Shown in pieces: positions 11,346 to 30,460 of a stretch of DNA of 64,000 nt. The first letter of the stretch is position 1. Every line of letters starts with the position of its first letter. The notes beneath the pieces are model-generated. The model did no database searches and was not told where the DNA came from. It saw only the letters and a list, made by a program, of their open reading frames with translations. This DNA is from Rotaria socialis (taxonomy: Eukaryota > Rotifera > Eurotatoria > Philodinida > Philodinidae): contig CAJNYU010001231.1 in NCBI GenBank assembly GCA_905331475.1, forward strand, positions 62,001 through 126,000, given 5' to 3'. Position numbers and translations under genes: made by a program.

Positions 11346-14300
11346 TGTATGTTTCCTAGCAAAGCAATTTCGACAAATTGAGAAAACGAGTGTAAGAAAA
11401 GCTTAAGAAGCTTAACTAACATTTTCTCGTATTGAGACGAACAGAAAAAAACAAGGCAAGTAAGTTTTCTTTTGCAGCAATTAATTCTCATGAACAGGTT
11501 TGTCGTTTGTCAGAACATGTTACACAAGCACAAGAAAAAAAGTTAGTTCAAGTTGAGAACTAGTGCTCATAACAGAAGCATTATTTATTCGATAATAATT
11601 GATTACTGTTATTCATTGTGGGCGAATTCTGTTTGTGCAAGAAATTAACGGAAAATGTTTATTTTAAGATTTATTTTCAATTTTTTCATAAATATAACTC
11701 TATTGATAAAAAGTATCTAGATATCAATGTGTAGTACAAAGATTAAAAGAAAGTAGGCATCGTAGTAAAAAATAACTGTCAGAAGTCTGCATTGTATCAT
11801 TCACTTTCTTATTATTCTATCGGTTTATATCTGTCAACACTAGTGAAGAATGCGTGATAGAAATTAGCTGACATTTTAGTTAGAAAAGTAAACGCAGTGT
11901 TTTTGAGCGAAAGTCACTTATCATTGCCAGTGGATTTATCGATCGATTTATAGAAACAAAAAGTGTTTTTCCTCTTATGATATAATTAGACTTTCCAATC
12001 AAATGAGACAAATGACAACAGTAATATCAGTTACAAAAATTGTGAGAATATTTTTGTATTTAATCTCTATGTGAATCTTAGTATTATTTCATACAATAAT
12101 GAGTGCATCTTGTCGGCGATTGCTTGTCGGAAACTTTCTTCCGCTTGTCCCTTTCGACCTTTGTACGTCTAAAGCAAACTACAATCAAATAGAAGCCATC
12201 TGTATGAATGTAACATGCGATTAAAGAGTGGATAAGTTCTTCAATATACTTTCAGCATCTGACCATCCAAGGTCTTAATAAGAATATCATTGATCTTACA
12301 AAAACAAATATTGATGCCCAATAGTATCGAACGTGATTTATGCTGTGGTTATATTTTGACTGATCTGCAGGTGAATATTGTTTTGATCAGGAGGAACAAT
12401 ATTTTGCGTATACATCACCATGCAAATAATTGGCATTGCTCGTTATTGATCAGCACAATTGGTGAAGTTCTTTTTTTAAATGTCTCAGTACTCATATGGA
12501 ATATTATACAGCGCACTTCCTTTTCCCTCCCCTGTATCGTATGTCAATGTTTCTAAATTGAACTGATTCTTATTTCGATGTGAAAATAATTCAATAATTT
12601 ATCTTGGAATATTAGATATATCATTATATATCAGTTAATAATGATTTTGATATAGAGTCGATGGATATTTGTAATAATAAATGAAGAATCTAATGGTGTT
12701 CAAAGTTTGATAAATAATCATATCGATCGATCAATAATAATACAACATGTCTTCCAACACATGTTTGGAAATCACTCAATAAGGTTTACCATATTTCTTC
12801 TCTATTTGAATCTCAATAAATCTTCCTGTTCAGACTGACATGCAGGTTTTATCCATTAAATTCATACGACAAAAAAAAGATGTTGTTTACTTGTTTTATT
12901 GGAATGTAAACTACTCCTTTTTGTTTTTTGAGTTATGAGATTAAAAGATCAGATTAGAATGCATATCGATGTACCTAATATGATGCAACTGTTATGTGTA
13001 ACTAAAGATAAATCAAGTTGCAATACTTCTCTTTTTTCTCTTTACAAAAGTGTTCGATCTCGCCATTAACACCCATTATTGAGGTTCACTATTTGTTTTT
13101 CTATGTGTGTGAGTATCAATGAATCTAATTGATTTTGTTCTTTGCACATAACATGCAGATTTGTATGTTTGCAGGACTCTCTTGCCCATGCTGTGTTCGC
13201 TAGCATATAATAGGATAAAAGTCTTGAGGTATCCAGAAGACGAACAAGAGAGCGTCATAGTTGTGAATGCTTCTTTGTTTACTGGATATTAAGGAATGGA
13301 AGTTCTTTTTTTTCTGTACTCTAATACATCTCTATTCCACCTATAATTCATTTTCATTTGACGTGTTCGCCAACATGTTCATATTATATATCTACGTATA
13401 TGTAAAAGCGAACACTTGGGAGTCATATATGATCATAATAAAATGATTTTGACTATTTCTTTGCTATTCAATTTGGTAACAGGAGCGAAAATATGAAACA
13501 ACAGTATATTGTAAACAGAAAACTAAAAGTACAGGTAAAAGAAATAATATGTAACTGGCAGTCTATAAAAAGACAATGGAATATAGCAAACAGATGCAGA
13601 ACAAGAATGAAACAACTGACTTGTCCTTAGTTTTTCTTGGCTATTTTTCACAGTGTTGTTATTGACATTGACAGAAAAATATAGTTGATTAAACGTCGTA
13701 GAAACATTATGTTCGAGTGGAACTTTTTTTCAGCTTAAATATAGCAGAAAAATAAGGTAATATATTTGAGTTGCCTTTTTTTATCTTTTATTCTATGAGG
13801 AGTTTCTTTTTTTGCTTTAAGCTATTAGTTGACTTGAAATTACATTGCACATCTTTCCCTAGATTGATTTTATCGTGTAAGTATATACATCTATTCATGA
13901 TGACACTCGACAATATTTAGTTTACATCCTGAATCTAATCCTTCATTCAAAATAAGAACTGACACTTGATAAAAAAATATTCTTTCCAATAAACAGACAT
14001 AAAACATCTTATTTCTGTATCCTTAATTGACCAAGTAAAGATCACTCACTGTACCACTAACTAGTCTAATGAATAGACCTCTTTTTTATTATTGCGTTGC
14101 AATTTAATTATTTATTATCTCATATGTTAGACTATAGTGGACATACAACATCTACTCTTGCTGATTCAACTTGGCGTTATTTGCCAACATCAAAAGTATT
14201 AGCAAACTAATAGTTAAATAGATCAATGACAAATGGTTGCAATGGATCAAGTAAAAGTCGTTCTTGTGAAAATAATCTTGATCTATGCGGTAGAAAAATA

Positions 14301-14370
14301 GCAGATGAATTAACTATTTCATCATCATTAATTGATTTACCGACGTCTTTAATAATAAGTCATATAACTC
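11346..14370. other. Upstream region of EFA6, with coding-like but interrupted sequence at 14124-14408
   Basis: About 3 kb, mostly non-coding. Near the right end, an ATG at 14124 opens a short frame (starting MLDYSGHTTSTLADS) that meets TAA TAG at about 14208-14213. The same frame reopens at the ATG at 14226 and runs to 14408, with Ser/Asp-rich, coding-like content. The EFA6 frame used below is offset by one base from this. It may be an extra 5' exon, an upstream open frame, or a decayed N-terminus. Nothing else is recognisable in 11346-14123. Confidence 0.35.
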
Positions 14371-20606
<6,236 letters not shown>

Positions 20607-21881
20607 CTTTTGTCTGATATAAAGAAATAATTGTACACATTTCTTGGCACGAGTGTCTTTTCACTGTGTTTTAAAACTGTTGTATGTAAAGGTGTATGCA
20701 TTTCTCATTATTACTACTATTATTATTCTTATTACTATTTTTGTTTTTTTGAACATGCTCAATTTTATTTGTTTTGTCTTTTTTCTATTTGCGATTTTCT
20801 TCGCTAGTCTTTTTCTTGATTATTTCTATGATTATGTTCATGTAAATATGTTGCCATTTTTCTTTGCCAAATCCCGGTGGTAGATGGGGAAAAGGCAGCT
20901 TTTAAGTTTTCGTTTACAGAAAACTATTAAATATACACAGCTAGTGAATGGAGTTCTAAAATTCATAGATTTAAACTTGAATCTTTAATAACTAAATGGT
21001 TAAAGAACATACATTGTCTAAGTAAATATTGATAAATATAAAATATTTTCTATTGACTTAATTGATTTACACCATAAGAATATTACATATTCATTTATCC
21101 GATTGACTCGTCAATAAAAACCCTAATTTAAAACATGTCATTTTCTTTAACTAGAGTTATAGAGAACATTAAATCAAGTTAAATTAAACAGATCAGACCA
21201 TGCAACAATCATGATGATAAAGTATTCAAACGGAGTAAATAGTGCATAACATAGGTGTGAATATGATGCAGCATGTTTAAAGATGAACATGAATATGGTT
21301 AGAAGAGATACGAATGACCGTACGATATTTTACTCTTTTCTCCATTTGTACTCGTAAAACATTTTTGAAAAGCGTCATTTTACTGTGTAACATCATCATT
21401 CGTAATTTAACTACAAATACTTTGCCGCAGATAAGAAATGCAATATTAAGTTTATTCGAAGATACTCATCCTTGCTTTTTACCAAAATTTGAATGCACTT
21501 ATCTATTGTTTTCTAAGCAGACAATATCTGCATTTGATCGCAACTATAGCTATAATGATTTTAGTTTCTAAAACACTTCAAATTTTAAATAAATAAATTC
21601 TATTCTTGGATATAAAGTAAATATCTAAATACTTCTACTATGCAATGGTAGTTATCATCTACGAAACACAGATCAATTTTTTAATCGTGTCAAAACATTT
21701 GAGACAACCTTTATTTTCCTATTGAGAAAAAAAAACAATATTTCTTTTATAAAAACTTCATTTCGCCTTAATGTACGATTGGTTAGTCACGTAATAATAT
21801 GGATTTGAGTGTTACAATACTTTCGTTAAAATAAACAAAGACAAGGAAAAACGTTTATATTGTTTTCTTTGTTCTTGTTTT
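20607..21881. other. Convergent 3' region between EFA6 (+) and METAP1 (-)
   Basis: About 1.3 kb, T-rich immediately after the EFA6 stop and AT-rich elsewhere. It presumably holds both 3' UTRs. No coding sequence is supported. Confidence 0.4.
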
Positions 21882-23642
21882 TCAGCTAATACGATTTCCA
21901 TCTAAAAACCATGGCTGGCCAGATGCACGTGCTGTTAAAGTATCACAACCTGTATCTGTTACAAGAAATGTATGTTCGAATTGTGCTGAACGTTGTCCAT
22001 CTTCTGTCACCGATGTCCAATTATCGTTCCATAGAACATCACGCCATGTTCCTGAAGCAAAAAATACAAGTATGATTTAGTAAATTAATTTCATCTGTTT
22101 ACCAGCATTAATCATAGGTTCGATTGTAAATGAATGGCCTGGTTTCATAACACCAATAGCTTTGTTTTCTAAAATAATTAAAGAAGAAATAAACTAAATA
22201 TTTTCTTTTTATGACGTTTTATAAAACTCTTACTAGCATAATGTGGAATATTGGGAGCACAATGAAAAAGCCTAAATTAATATGAAAAAAATCTGATAAA
22301 TCCATTTATTAATCTAAATGTACCTATGAACCCCATGTCCACAGTAAGAACGTACAACTGAACAACCATTTGCCGTAGCATGTTTTTGAATTTCATTTCC
22401 AATATCACGATATTTTGTACCAGGACGAACTGTGATCGAAAAACATCGATAGCATTTTTACAAATTTAAAGAAAAAAACCTTCTCAGTAAATTACTCAAT
22501 GCAGCTGCTTTGTCTAAACATTCATACGCAGTCCGAACAAGATCTCGTGACTTTTGATCAACATTACCAATGAAAAATGTTTCATTAAGATCACTATGAA
22601 AGCCATGCTTATAAACACTAATGTCAACTATTAATATACAAAAATAAACAATTATTTTTTCTTAATTTTGATATACTTACTATTAACTATATCACCGTCC
22701 TGCAATGGACGTAAATCAGGTATTCCATGGCAGATAACTTCGTTAATACTCCTAAAAAAGAAGATCTAAATTTATTATTATTATTGAGAAAGATTGGAAC
22801 TAACGTGCAACATGATTTAGGAAATTCATAATAATTAAGTGGCGACGGATAACATTCATGTTCAATACAACACTAAATGAGAGGAGTTTATAGTAAGAAT
22901 CATGAAAAAATATGGATTCCACCTCGTGGACAATACGATCTATTTCTTCTGTTGTCATACCGACTCGAAGAGATCTTGCAGCTTCATCTAAGACAATACG
23001 ACCGACCTAAAAATTACAATAAAATCTATTGATATCGAATCATTTTTTCATTATATCAACTTTGCAAGTATCACGCAATAAGTCTTGTTCATCTTCAATT
23101 AAGACACGAATTGCACTACTTGACGATTTCTCTCCTTCCTCGGATTTCGATCTTCCTTTGAAATCATCAGCATAATCAGGTCGTGCAATATTCGGTGGAA
23201 CCATTCGACGAGGAGTCTAAAATGACATAACTTATACCATGATGTTTCTTCTCATTTGCTATGTCTTACTTGTGGGTATGGTCTTAATTTTCCTGTAAAA
23301 TGAAAACCTGGCCACGGATTATAATTTTCTAGTAGCTCATTAGCAGTAGAAGAATTTTCTATATTATAAAAATATTTTTTTGAAATTTTTAATTATCGAA
23401 AATAAATTATTTCCTACTTGCTTGTACATGCAGTTTCTTATGTTCTGACCAATAACTTTTAAAACAATCTTGAGAACAAAAATATGAGCCATCAACAATA
23501 CCTAGAGAAATATTTCAATTGAAAATTTAACTAATCAATGAAATCTTCTACCTAATTTGACACAATTTGGACAACGAAGTTTGGCCTTTCCTCCGCAATT
23601 AGGTGTAACACATAGATGATCTTCGATAATAGCAGTTGCCAT
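21882..23642 (-). CDS. METAP1: Methionine aminopeptidase 1
   Basis: Removes the initiator methionine from nascent proteins co-translationally in the cytosol. Twelve exons, in minus order: 23642-23552, 23501-23418, 23358-23270, 23216-23061, 23006-22923, 22872-22805, 22751-22681, 22627-22496, 22429-22324, 22271-22234, 22168-22103, 22051-21882. The product is 384 residues, against 386 in human. The N-terminal zinc-finger region that binds the ribosome is present ([20 protein letters not shown], then [20 protein letters not shown]). The dinuclear-metal ligands lie in [17 protein letters not shown] (two Asp), YCGHGVHR (His), FTIEPMI (Glu) and SAQFEHTF (Glu). Introns are mostly 45-60 bases and one exon is only 38 bases. 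TTTTAAAACTAG ends six bases before the ATG. Confidence 0.95.
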
Positions 23643-23918
23643 GATATCTAGTTTTAAAATAAAATTTCTCAGCTGTTCATAATATATCACAACATATAAA
23701 GGCAACAATAATCAAAATGTATTATTTATATAAATATACAATTCGTTGTTCTAATAAAAAAAAATAAAAAAAAAATAATCTTTTCTTGTTTTCTGACGTT
23801 ATATAAACAGTAAATTATGACTCTAATTGCCAGTAAGCCATTGGTAATTCCGCATTATTTAAAAAAAGTCGCAGATCACATTTTATTTGAACTTCAATTT
23901 TAAAATAAAAACCAAATA

Positions 23919-24107
23919 TTAGCCAGAATATTCAAAAATGCCATCATGTTTAAAACTTAATTCAATTGAATAATCAACATGAACATGAATATTTTGTTCA
24001 AAATAACCAAGAGGATCATTATCTTTAAAATGTTTGGCTATTTTCAGGATTGCTTCATGTAAATTAACGAGGATTTGAGAATTTTTTAATGAAATAATTG
24101 ATTTTAA
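23919..24107 (-). pseudogene. Unidentified coding remnant or unannotated terminal exon
   Basis: A 62-codon open stretch on the minus strand ends in TAA at 23921-23919, 277 bases upstream of METAP1 on the same strand. Its composition is protein-like (KIAKHFKDNDPLGYFEQNI, then VHVDYSIELSFKHDGIFEY) and could begin after an acceptor-like AAAAG. A second coding-like segment, offset in frame and ending before 24150 (HSVINLYPDFKINLKIPLR), lies just upstream, but I could not join the two by a clean intron. I do not recognise the family. It may be the 3' end of a small gene between CLN8 and METAP1, or a decayed one. Confidence 0.35.
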
Positions 24108-24982
24108 CTTTTGATTATGTCACCGTTACAACATATCTTCTGAGAAAGTAACTAACGTAAAGGAATTTTCAGATTTATTTTAAAATCTGGGTATAAATTG
24201 ATTACAGAATGCCAAATGATTGTTGTAATAGAATAGGGAGGGTTGGATATTGTCGAAGTTGATCCGGATTAATTTATAAATAAACAACATTAATTTTGTA
24301 CTGTGAATTAAAACGTAAAAGCTATTTTAATTATTTTGTGTCATTTTCAATAATGCCCACTATTATCATGTGCTTATTCATTTTTTATTTTCTTTTTAAT
24401 GTCAATAACTAATAATTGCAGGTGCAGATAGTCGATGATGGTTATAAAGATTTTGATTCTTTTTCTGTAGTGTTTGATTGATTATGGTATAAATCTTGTA
24501 GGATACACCGCGTTTAGTTTAGTTTAGTTCTCGTACAGCACATTAATGATTGGTTCGACTGATAATAAATTAAAAAGAGATCGCTCGCTGCTGTGTTCTA
24601 CTGACATCTAGATTGCTTCTGATCACTATACTCATTTTCATCCGGACATTTGTGTACATCAATCCTATGGTGTAAAAACTATTTCAGAGAAAGCATTATT
24701 TTGACTTTCATGAATTGGGGAGCTATGAAGAAACTGATGACCAGTTCTCGTTTCCCTGTGAGGAATTTTCATTTCTCAATTCTTGGTCACTACTGCGGAA
24801 AGCACTTTCGTGACACCGTGTATATAGTCAACCTTTTATAATGTTAGTCTATTTCTTTATTACTTCCAAAATCAATTATAAATAATATAAGACACAAAGA
24901 CAGATTAGAAAAGTATTATTCGAATAACTAAAATTTTCAAAAACACGAATATCAATCATTGTTCTAAATGTCTCTTTTTTCT
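24108..24982. other. Region between the coding remnant and the CLN8 stop
   Basis: About 0.9 kb holding the CLN8 3' UTR and possible further pieces of the unidentified minus-strand remnant (24150-24260). No other coding sequence is supported. A 63-codon plus-strand frame at 24650-24841 looks like chance. Confidence 0.35.
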
Positions 24983-26180
24983 CTAAGACGTCTTATCGAT
25001 ATCATCATCACCTTTGTCTTTTGAATTTCCTGTATTCCAATCTACTGGATGAAAATATTGTACTGTTTTTTTGTATGTCCAATAAGGTGTCAACCAAAGA
25101 CTAACAATCGTAAGACCCACTAACATATTAATTAAAAATGGCAATGGAAGATTTTGTTTAATATTATCCCAATCTCTGTAAATATCATACCACCATAAGA
25201 ATTCAAGAAAGGAACGTATATGAAAAACATTAATCAATATCCATTGGTTAATTTTCCAAACGTTTGTATTTTCAAGTTTCAATTTTAATAAACACCAACA
25301 AACACATGAAAACGGTGTACTTGCTTCGAGCATAAACGCTTTTGCTGCATAATAATGACCACAGTTATAATATCCAGCAAAGAAGAAACCATTAAAAGCA
25401 AAAAAATGATGCAAATGTAATTCTTTTGAAAATGTGCGAAATTTTAAATCGAAATAAATTAATGTGAATTCTTCAAATATAAAAAAACCAAGTAGAAAAG
25501 TTATAAATGTCCATGATTCATCAGTTGTCACTATTACATGATCAAGCGCAAGTCGTTCGTCAATGAAAACAAGATAGACAGCTAGATAAATATAGATGAA
25601 CACAATTAACTTGTTTTAAATCAATTTTTTATTTAACAAAAAGCAATTCATACCCCATAATGTTAAAATTCCACATACTGCTCGAGCCATTGCTAATTTC
25701 CAAAACATTTGTTCTTTTGGTTTTAATGTCCTATTTTTTATAAGAGTAGGATAACAATTAAACAAAATAAGATAATCAATGGAACACGAAAACTCGTATC
25801 AAGGGGAGGCAAAGTCCGAATCATGTTTAAAAGATGGAGCATTCTCAGTTCTGATGATCTCTATATTTTTCATAATTTATTTGAATTCGAGATTTTAAAT
25901 AATAAATTCTTCGACATTGGAACGTTTTTAGACAGAGATCTCTGAAAAGTACAACCTAAAAATGAACATACCGAATTTTCGGCACCAGAAGTTTTGAAAT
26001 CCATCCCAAAAGAAAAAACATTGTTAACCAGCTGGCATAACTAAGAGCAACGCGAAATGTATTATCACGTAATGATTGAGTTGAATGTGGGATTTTTATA
26101 GGTATGTTCACATTAACATTATCCTAATATGTTTATTTCAATGTAAATCAATATCTCAACAATAAAAATCGTCTTACCAT
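24983..26180 (-). CDS. CLN8: CLN8-like TLC-domain ER membrane protein
   Basis: In vertebrates CLN8 is an ER-to-Golgi cargo receptor for lysosomal enzymes, and its loss causes a neuronal ceroid lipofuscinosis. Exons in minus order: 26180-26178 (the ATG alone), 26123-25972, 25730-25654, 25581-24983; 276 residues against 286 in human. Aligned blocks include SYASWLTMFFLLGW, MFWKLAMARAVCG, and LHHFFAFNGFFFAGYYNCGHY; then FMLEASTPFSCVCWCLLK, VWKINQWILINVFHIR and LTPYWTYKKTVQYFHPVDWN. Multiple hydrophobic segments fit the TLC fold. The C-terminal KKxx-type retrieval motif of human CLN8 is not seen; the tail ends DDDIDKTS. The initiator codon forms a three-base coding exon. Confidence 0.88.
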
Positions 26181-27698
26181 CTTGTTGTTAGCAGAGCACT
26201 TAAACTTGCTGTCTACCTGTAAATGAATTCAATTATCACTTCAGGTAGGTGCAACTTTTTAAAAATAGATAAGCAAGTCTTTACATTTTTTGTTGTTGTT
26301 GTTATTATCATACGTTCTTGCAACAGTACGTGAGATATAAGCTGAAGCGATAGCAGTACTTTTATTTTTTTTATAAAAAGAAATGGGACATGCATTGAAA
26401 TATCTATGTCAACTTAGTGTTTTTCGCAGCAAATAGAATTATTTATGTTATAGAGTTAAATAGATAAAAGGAAAACCACTTATTATTTGCAGTATAAAAC
26501 TATCATATCAACTTGGTTGGCCACTTGTTGAAATGCTTGTTGACCTAAATAAATATACTTTTCATGAGTGTCTATATGACTCCAGTAGAATTGTGCGTGA
26601 AGTCAAATGATTGCATAGATGTTCAATAAGCAAATGAAATTGCAAGTATATGTAAATATGATGATGAAATATATCATATATTGACGTTCATCGCAAAATT
26701 CAATAAACAAATAATATCAACTTAGCTCATATCCCGATACATGTAGAACATCAACAAATACAATTTATTCGTTTTACATCTGAATGGCATCTATTCTTAA
26801 AGTAACCTACAAAGCAAGGTCACGTTTTTTTTGTAGTTTTAATAATGACCTTGAACATCATTTAGATCATTTTTTTTCTTCTTCATTGAACTGCAATACA
26901 AATATTCACGTTTACTATTTTCATCATTAAACTATATCAGAGCAATAGGATTATTAAATATTTGTTCATATAATTGAAAGCATTAACAGAACATTTTGAA
27001 CTTTTCGATTTGTTTGATTAAGGTACTGCTAGTAAATGTTGCATCGTTCTTGAAATGTTGACTGTCGATCTATTGAGACATGTATAAAGAAAAGAGAAGG
27101 GTAACATATGAAGCAAGATTTCTTTTTTCTTCTCTCTTCTTTTTTTTCTTCGTCCCAACTTCGAAATTCACCATCATCGTCTTTTTCATTCTTTTCTTAC
27201 TATTCAGCGTTCTTTTCTTATAGCTTAACTTGCCATTCATTTTCAATCGTTAACAATCATCAATTGGATCTCGTTTGGTCCAACGTATCGATGAGAAAGA
27301 ATAGAAATTCGTCACAAAGATTTAGTTCTATATTTTAAATAAGATTTATTAGCTACTAAATTAGCTTCATCTATTATTCTCTATTCTCTATACTTAAAAA
27401 TGCGTGACATATGTTCTGTGTCTGCATGGTCATGGAAAAATGCCGATATTGACTAGGTAAGTCGCCTGGTGTGTCATGCAACAAAACTAATTGATAGGAT
27501 TACTTATGTTTTCTGGCTTATTTTAAACATTTTAATGAATAAGAAAGAAACAATTTATAAACTTCTGTCACGTAAATGTAAACGTTTGATTTGTGCAAAT
27601 GTTATTATTGATAGTTTTTTTCAAATATTTTTTTCAATGTGACTTTCAGATTGATAATGGTATAATATATTGTTTTACGTTAGTCTTGATCTGTGACC
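26181..27698. other. Divergent intergenic region, CLN8 (-) and tetraspan gene (+)
   Basis: About 1.5 kb between two divergent starts, so it should hold both promoters. An acceptor-like tract (tttcaatgtgactttcag) ends at about 27650, upstream of the tetraspan ATG. No coding sequence is supported. Confidence 0.4.
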
Positions 27699-28355
27699 AT
27701 GAATTTTCCATGTGGACCCTTGGATTCGATCCAATTGATTGCACTTATTCTTTTCATACTTCTTATTTTTCAAAGTCTACTTGGCATCGGTTTAGGTATA
27801 GGATTTCTTCTTCAACCACCATTATATGGAACAATTATTGATCTCAACTCTGCTTTCAACCGACAAGCTTATTTTTCCATCTATGCACGTAAGTATTTAA
27901 CTTAAACGATGATAATCGAATTAAAATGTTTGTTTCTTTTTTTCTTTTTAGCTCATATACTTCTCATAATAGGTAGTGGCATAGTAATAATACCAATACT
28001 ATTCGGTGTTCTCGGTATATTAAGACGTCGTTGGCGTTATTTAATAATTTCGCTTGCTCTACTTGCACTTTATATTTCCATTTTATCAGCTGCTGCTGCA
28101 TGTGGCTTTGCTAATTATGATCGACTTCGTCCTACGCTAGAAACGGATGTTTCTCAAACATCAGTATCTGTATGGTCATCAGTTCGTACAACTTATAATT
28201 GTACGGGAACAAATTGTATTGTAGCATTAGAGAACACTATGTATTCAAATAAGCAACGTATTGGTATTATATCTGTCATTTTTTTAGTTGTACCACTTTT
28301 GACAATACTTATCATTATGCTTCAAATGCGTCGAGATATACTTTATTTTAAATAA
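27699..28355 (+). CDS. Small four-pass membrane protein, unidentified
   Basis: Exons 27699-27888 and 27952-28355 (63-base intron) give 197 residues. Four hydrophobic segments are visible: residues ~11-37 (LIALILFILLIFQSL), ~66-88 (LLIIGSGIVIIPILFG), ~94-116 (LIISLALLALYISIL) and ~167-190 (IISVIFLVVPLLTILII). The loop between segments 3 and 4 is about 50 residues and contains NCTGTNC, with a likely N-glycan and a disulfide. The topology resembles tetraspanins or claudins, but the tetraspanin CCG motif and the claudin W-GLW signature are absent, so no family is assigned. ATG 27699 follows gtgacc and is the first in frame. Confidence 0.75.
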
Positions 28356-30460
28356 TAATATACAGACATAGAAAAGTTGATGAACCTACTTCACCCTCAT
28401 TTTTTCTCTTTTCATGATAGTGCTTCTCTTGTCTATGCAATACGGTGTTATATATATATACATATGTGTGAGTGTGCATAACTATTCGAGTTCAATAAAA
28501 ACGAATATGTAATGCCTCTCTTCCGTTATCGCTCACTGAACTAATAATTAACCATGATGTAAACTTTTTTTTCGATAATGATTATGCAATAGAATAAATA
28601 CAAAAAGAAAAAGAAAAAGAAAAAAACGGAATGTGTTAAATAAGAAATGCACAAAGCAAAAGAGAACTTGAACTTGAGAATTATGTTGTGTGAACAAGTT
28701 TCGTAGTTGCTATCTTTCACTCGCATTCTATCAACAATAATCATCAAAGTAAGAAATGAGACTTATTATTATGAATATTTTTAAAAAATTAAGATAATCT
28801 CTCCCTCCCTTTTTACTTGTATATGTATATATTGAAATTGTTACATCAAAATGAATTATTATCGAATAAATATTTCAAGTGCATCAAAATAATTTTCATT
28901 ATCTACTTACTTAAAAATCTTCATTTGAATAAAACAAGAGCATTAAATTTGTTGTTTTGTTTTGTTTTATGAATTGGCCACTAGTCAAAGATCCGTTATC
29001 GTAAATTTCATAGTGATTTCTACTCTTCAAAAACAAAAAAAATGAATTAAATAATCATATAATAGAATGATATTGAATTTATGTAGATCCTAGCAAGAAC
29101 ATTTTAATGATACATTCATGCATATTTTCATCTTAAAAATATTCTCCTCATGAACAGCATAAAAAGCAATGTATATCTAATAACTCTTTTTGAAAATGAC
29201 ACTAACAATGCATTTTTTTAAATCAATCGACATTCTCCTTCATAAATAATTGCAGTTGATTAATGTAAGAACTTTTATGTTGTATTTGAATATTCTTAAT
29301 TATCCTTCCATACAAAATTTGATGTATCACACTTATCAACAATAGATTAGGAGAGATCAAAGTTAATCTTGATGTGGGCTTCGAGTTGTTATGTTAACAA
29401 TATTTCAAAGCCAATCAAATAAAACGTGACCATATATAAAGATCAACATAAGTTCAATAAAATACATGACGACGACGAGACGAGACAATTAAAAGTTTCT
29501 CTGATGCTGCCAATGTTCATTTTAAATTTGTAGAGTAGTGAGCGTTAAGATTTCTCGTGTTTCTTCTTAATTTTCTACTGTTAACTATCCTAAAATTTAG
29601 AAAGAATATGCAAGATTACTCAGAAGACCCACATATCATTGCATATGTCGATATTGGCACAAAGTTCGATTCATTTAACTAAAATATATGTTTTGAAACT
29701 TTGGTAAAATAAAAAGAAATGCCAAAGATATGAAAAAATGCCTTCTGTTCTGAGAAATATTAAAAATCTGCAACACAATAAGATTCCGCTATTTTCCACT
29801 TTTAGAATTCATCATTTGGGAATCCTGGCTACACATTCGTCCTACCTAACCTAATCGATAGCGCATTTGCTGTTTTGTATGCATGAAGATTCATATTTAA
29901 TCAAACATAACTTTGATTATTATTAATTACTCAAATAAAGTGTCTGTTATTTTCCTGCTCTTTTAAGTGGAAGACTAATATTGTTCATAAATATTCAATG
30001 ATATATTTGCTGATTTTTTACGGAGAGTGATAAGCGTAAGAAAAATAATACATTATAAAAATGTTTTGTTTTTAACTCGACTTTATTGGTTTCTACTATG
30101 ATTTGTTCCGTTTGTGTACATAATTTTTGTATAAACACTTTCGGGTTTCGCTTGAAAAAATAGTTTTTGTTGTGTTTTCTAATTAATGTTCTAATCTGAT
30201 TGAGACATTCAGATCAAGACATTTTTGAAATATTATTTTCTTATAACTATTCGATGATATAAACTAATTCTATTATGGCAAAGTTAGTAGGTAAATATTT
30301 TTGCTGTTGATTCTGTTTGGCTTCTGGAACAAAGTCATTCTGTGACGATTTCAAGAACTGTGTTGTAAAGGAACTTTTCTTTATTTACATAGTTTCTGTA
30401 TTATTATATTTAAAAATCAACGGTGGGAAAGTTGTAATTCAAAAAAGATATTATCGTTCG
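28356..30460. other. Gene-free stretch
   Basis: About 2.1 kb of AT-rich sequence. There is a short TA/TG tract near 28450-28475 that belongs to the 3' region of the preceding gene. I see no coding region, RNA gene or repeat family. Confidence 0.4.

Noticed and set aside
14124-14228. TAA and TAG as sense codons (ciliate-type code) to join EFA6 5' frames
   Set aside because: Other genes in the window end at TAA, TAG and TGA at the family-expected positions, so the code is standard.
29780-29880. Possible tRNA-like segment
   Set aside because: No acceptor-stem pairing or complete T-loop could be found on either strand.
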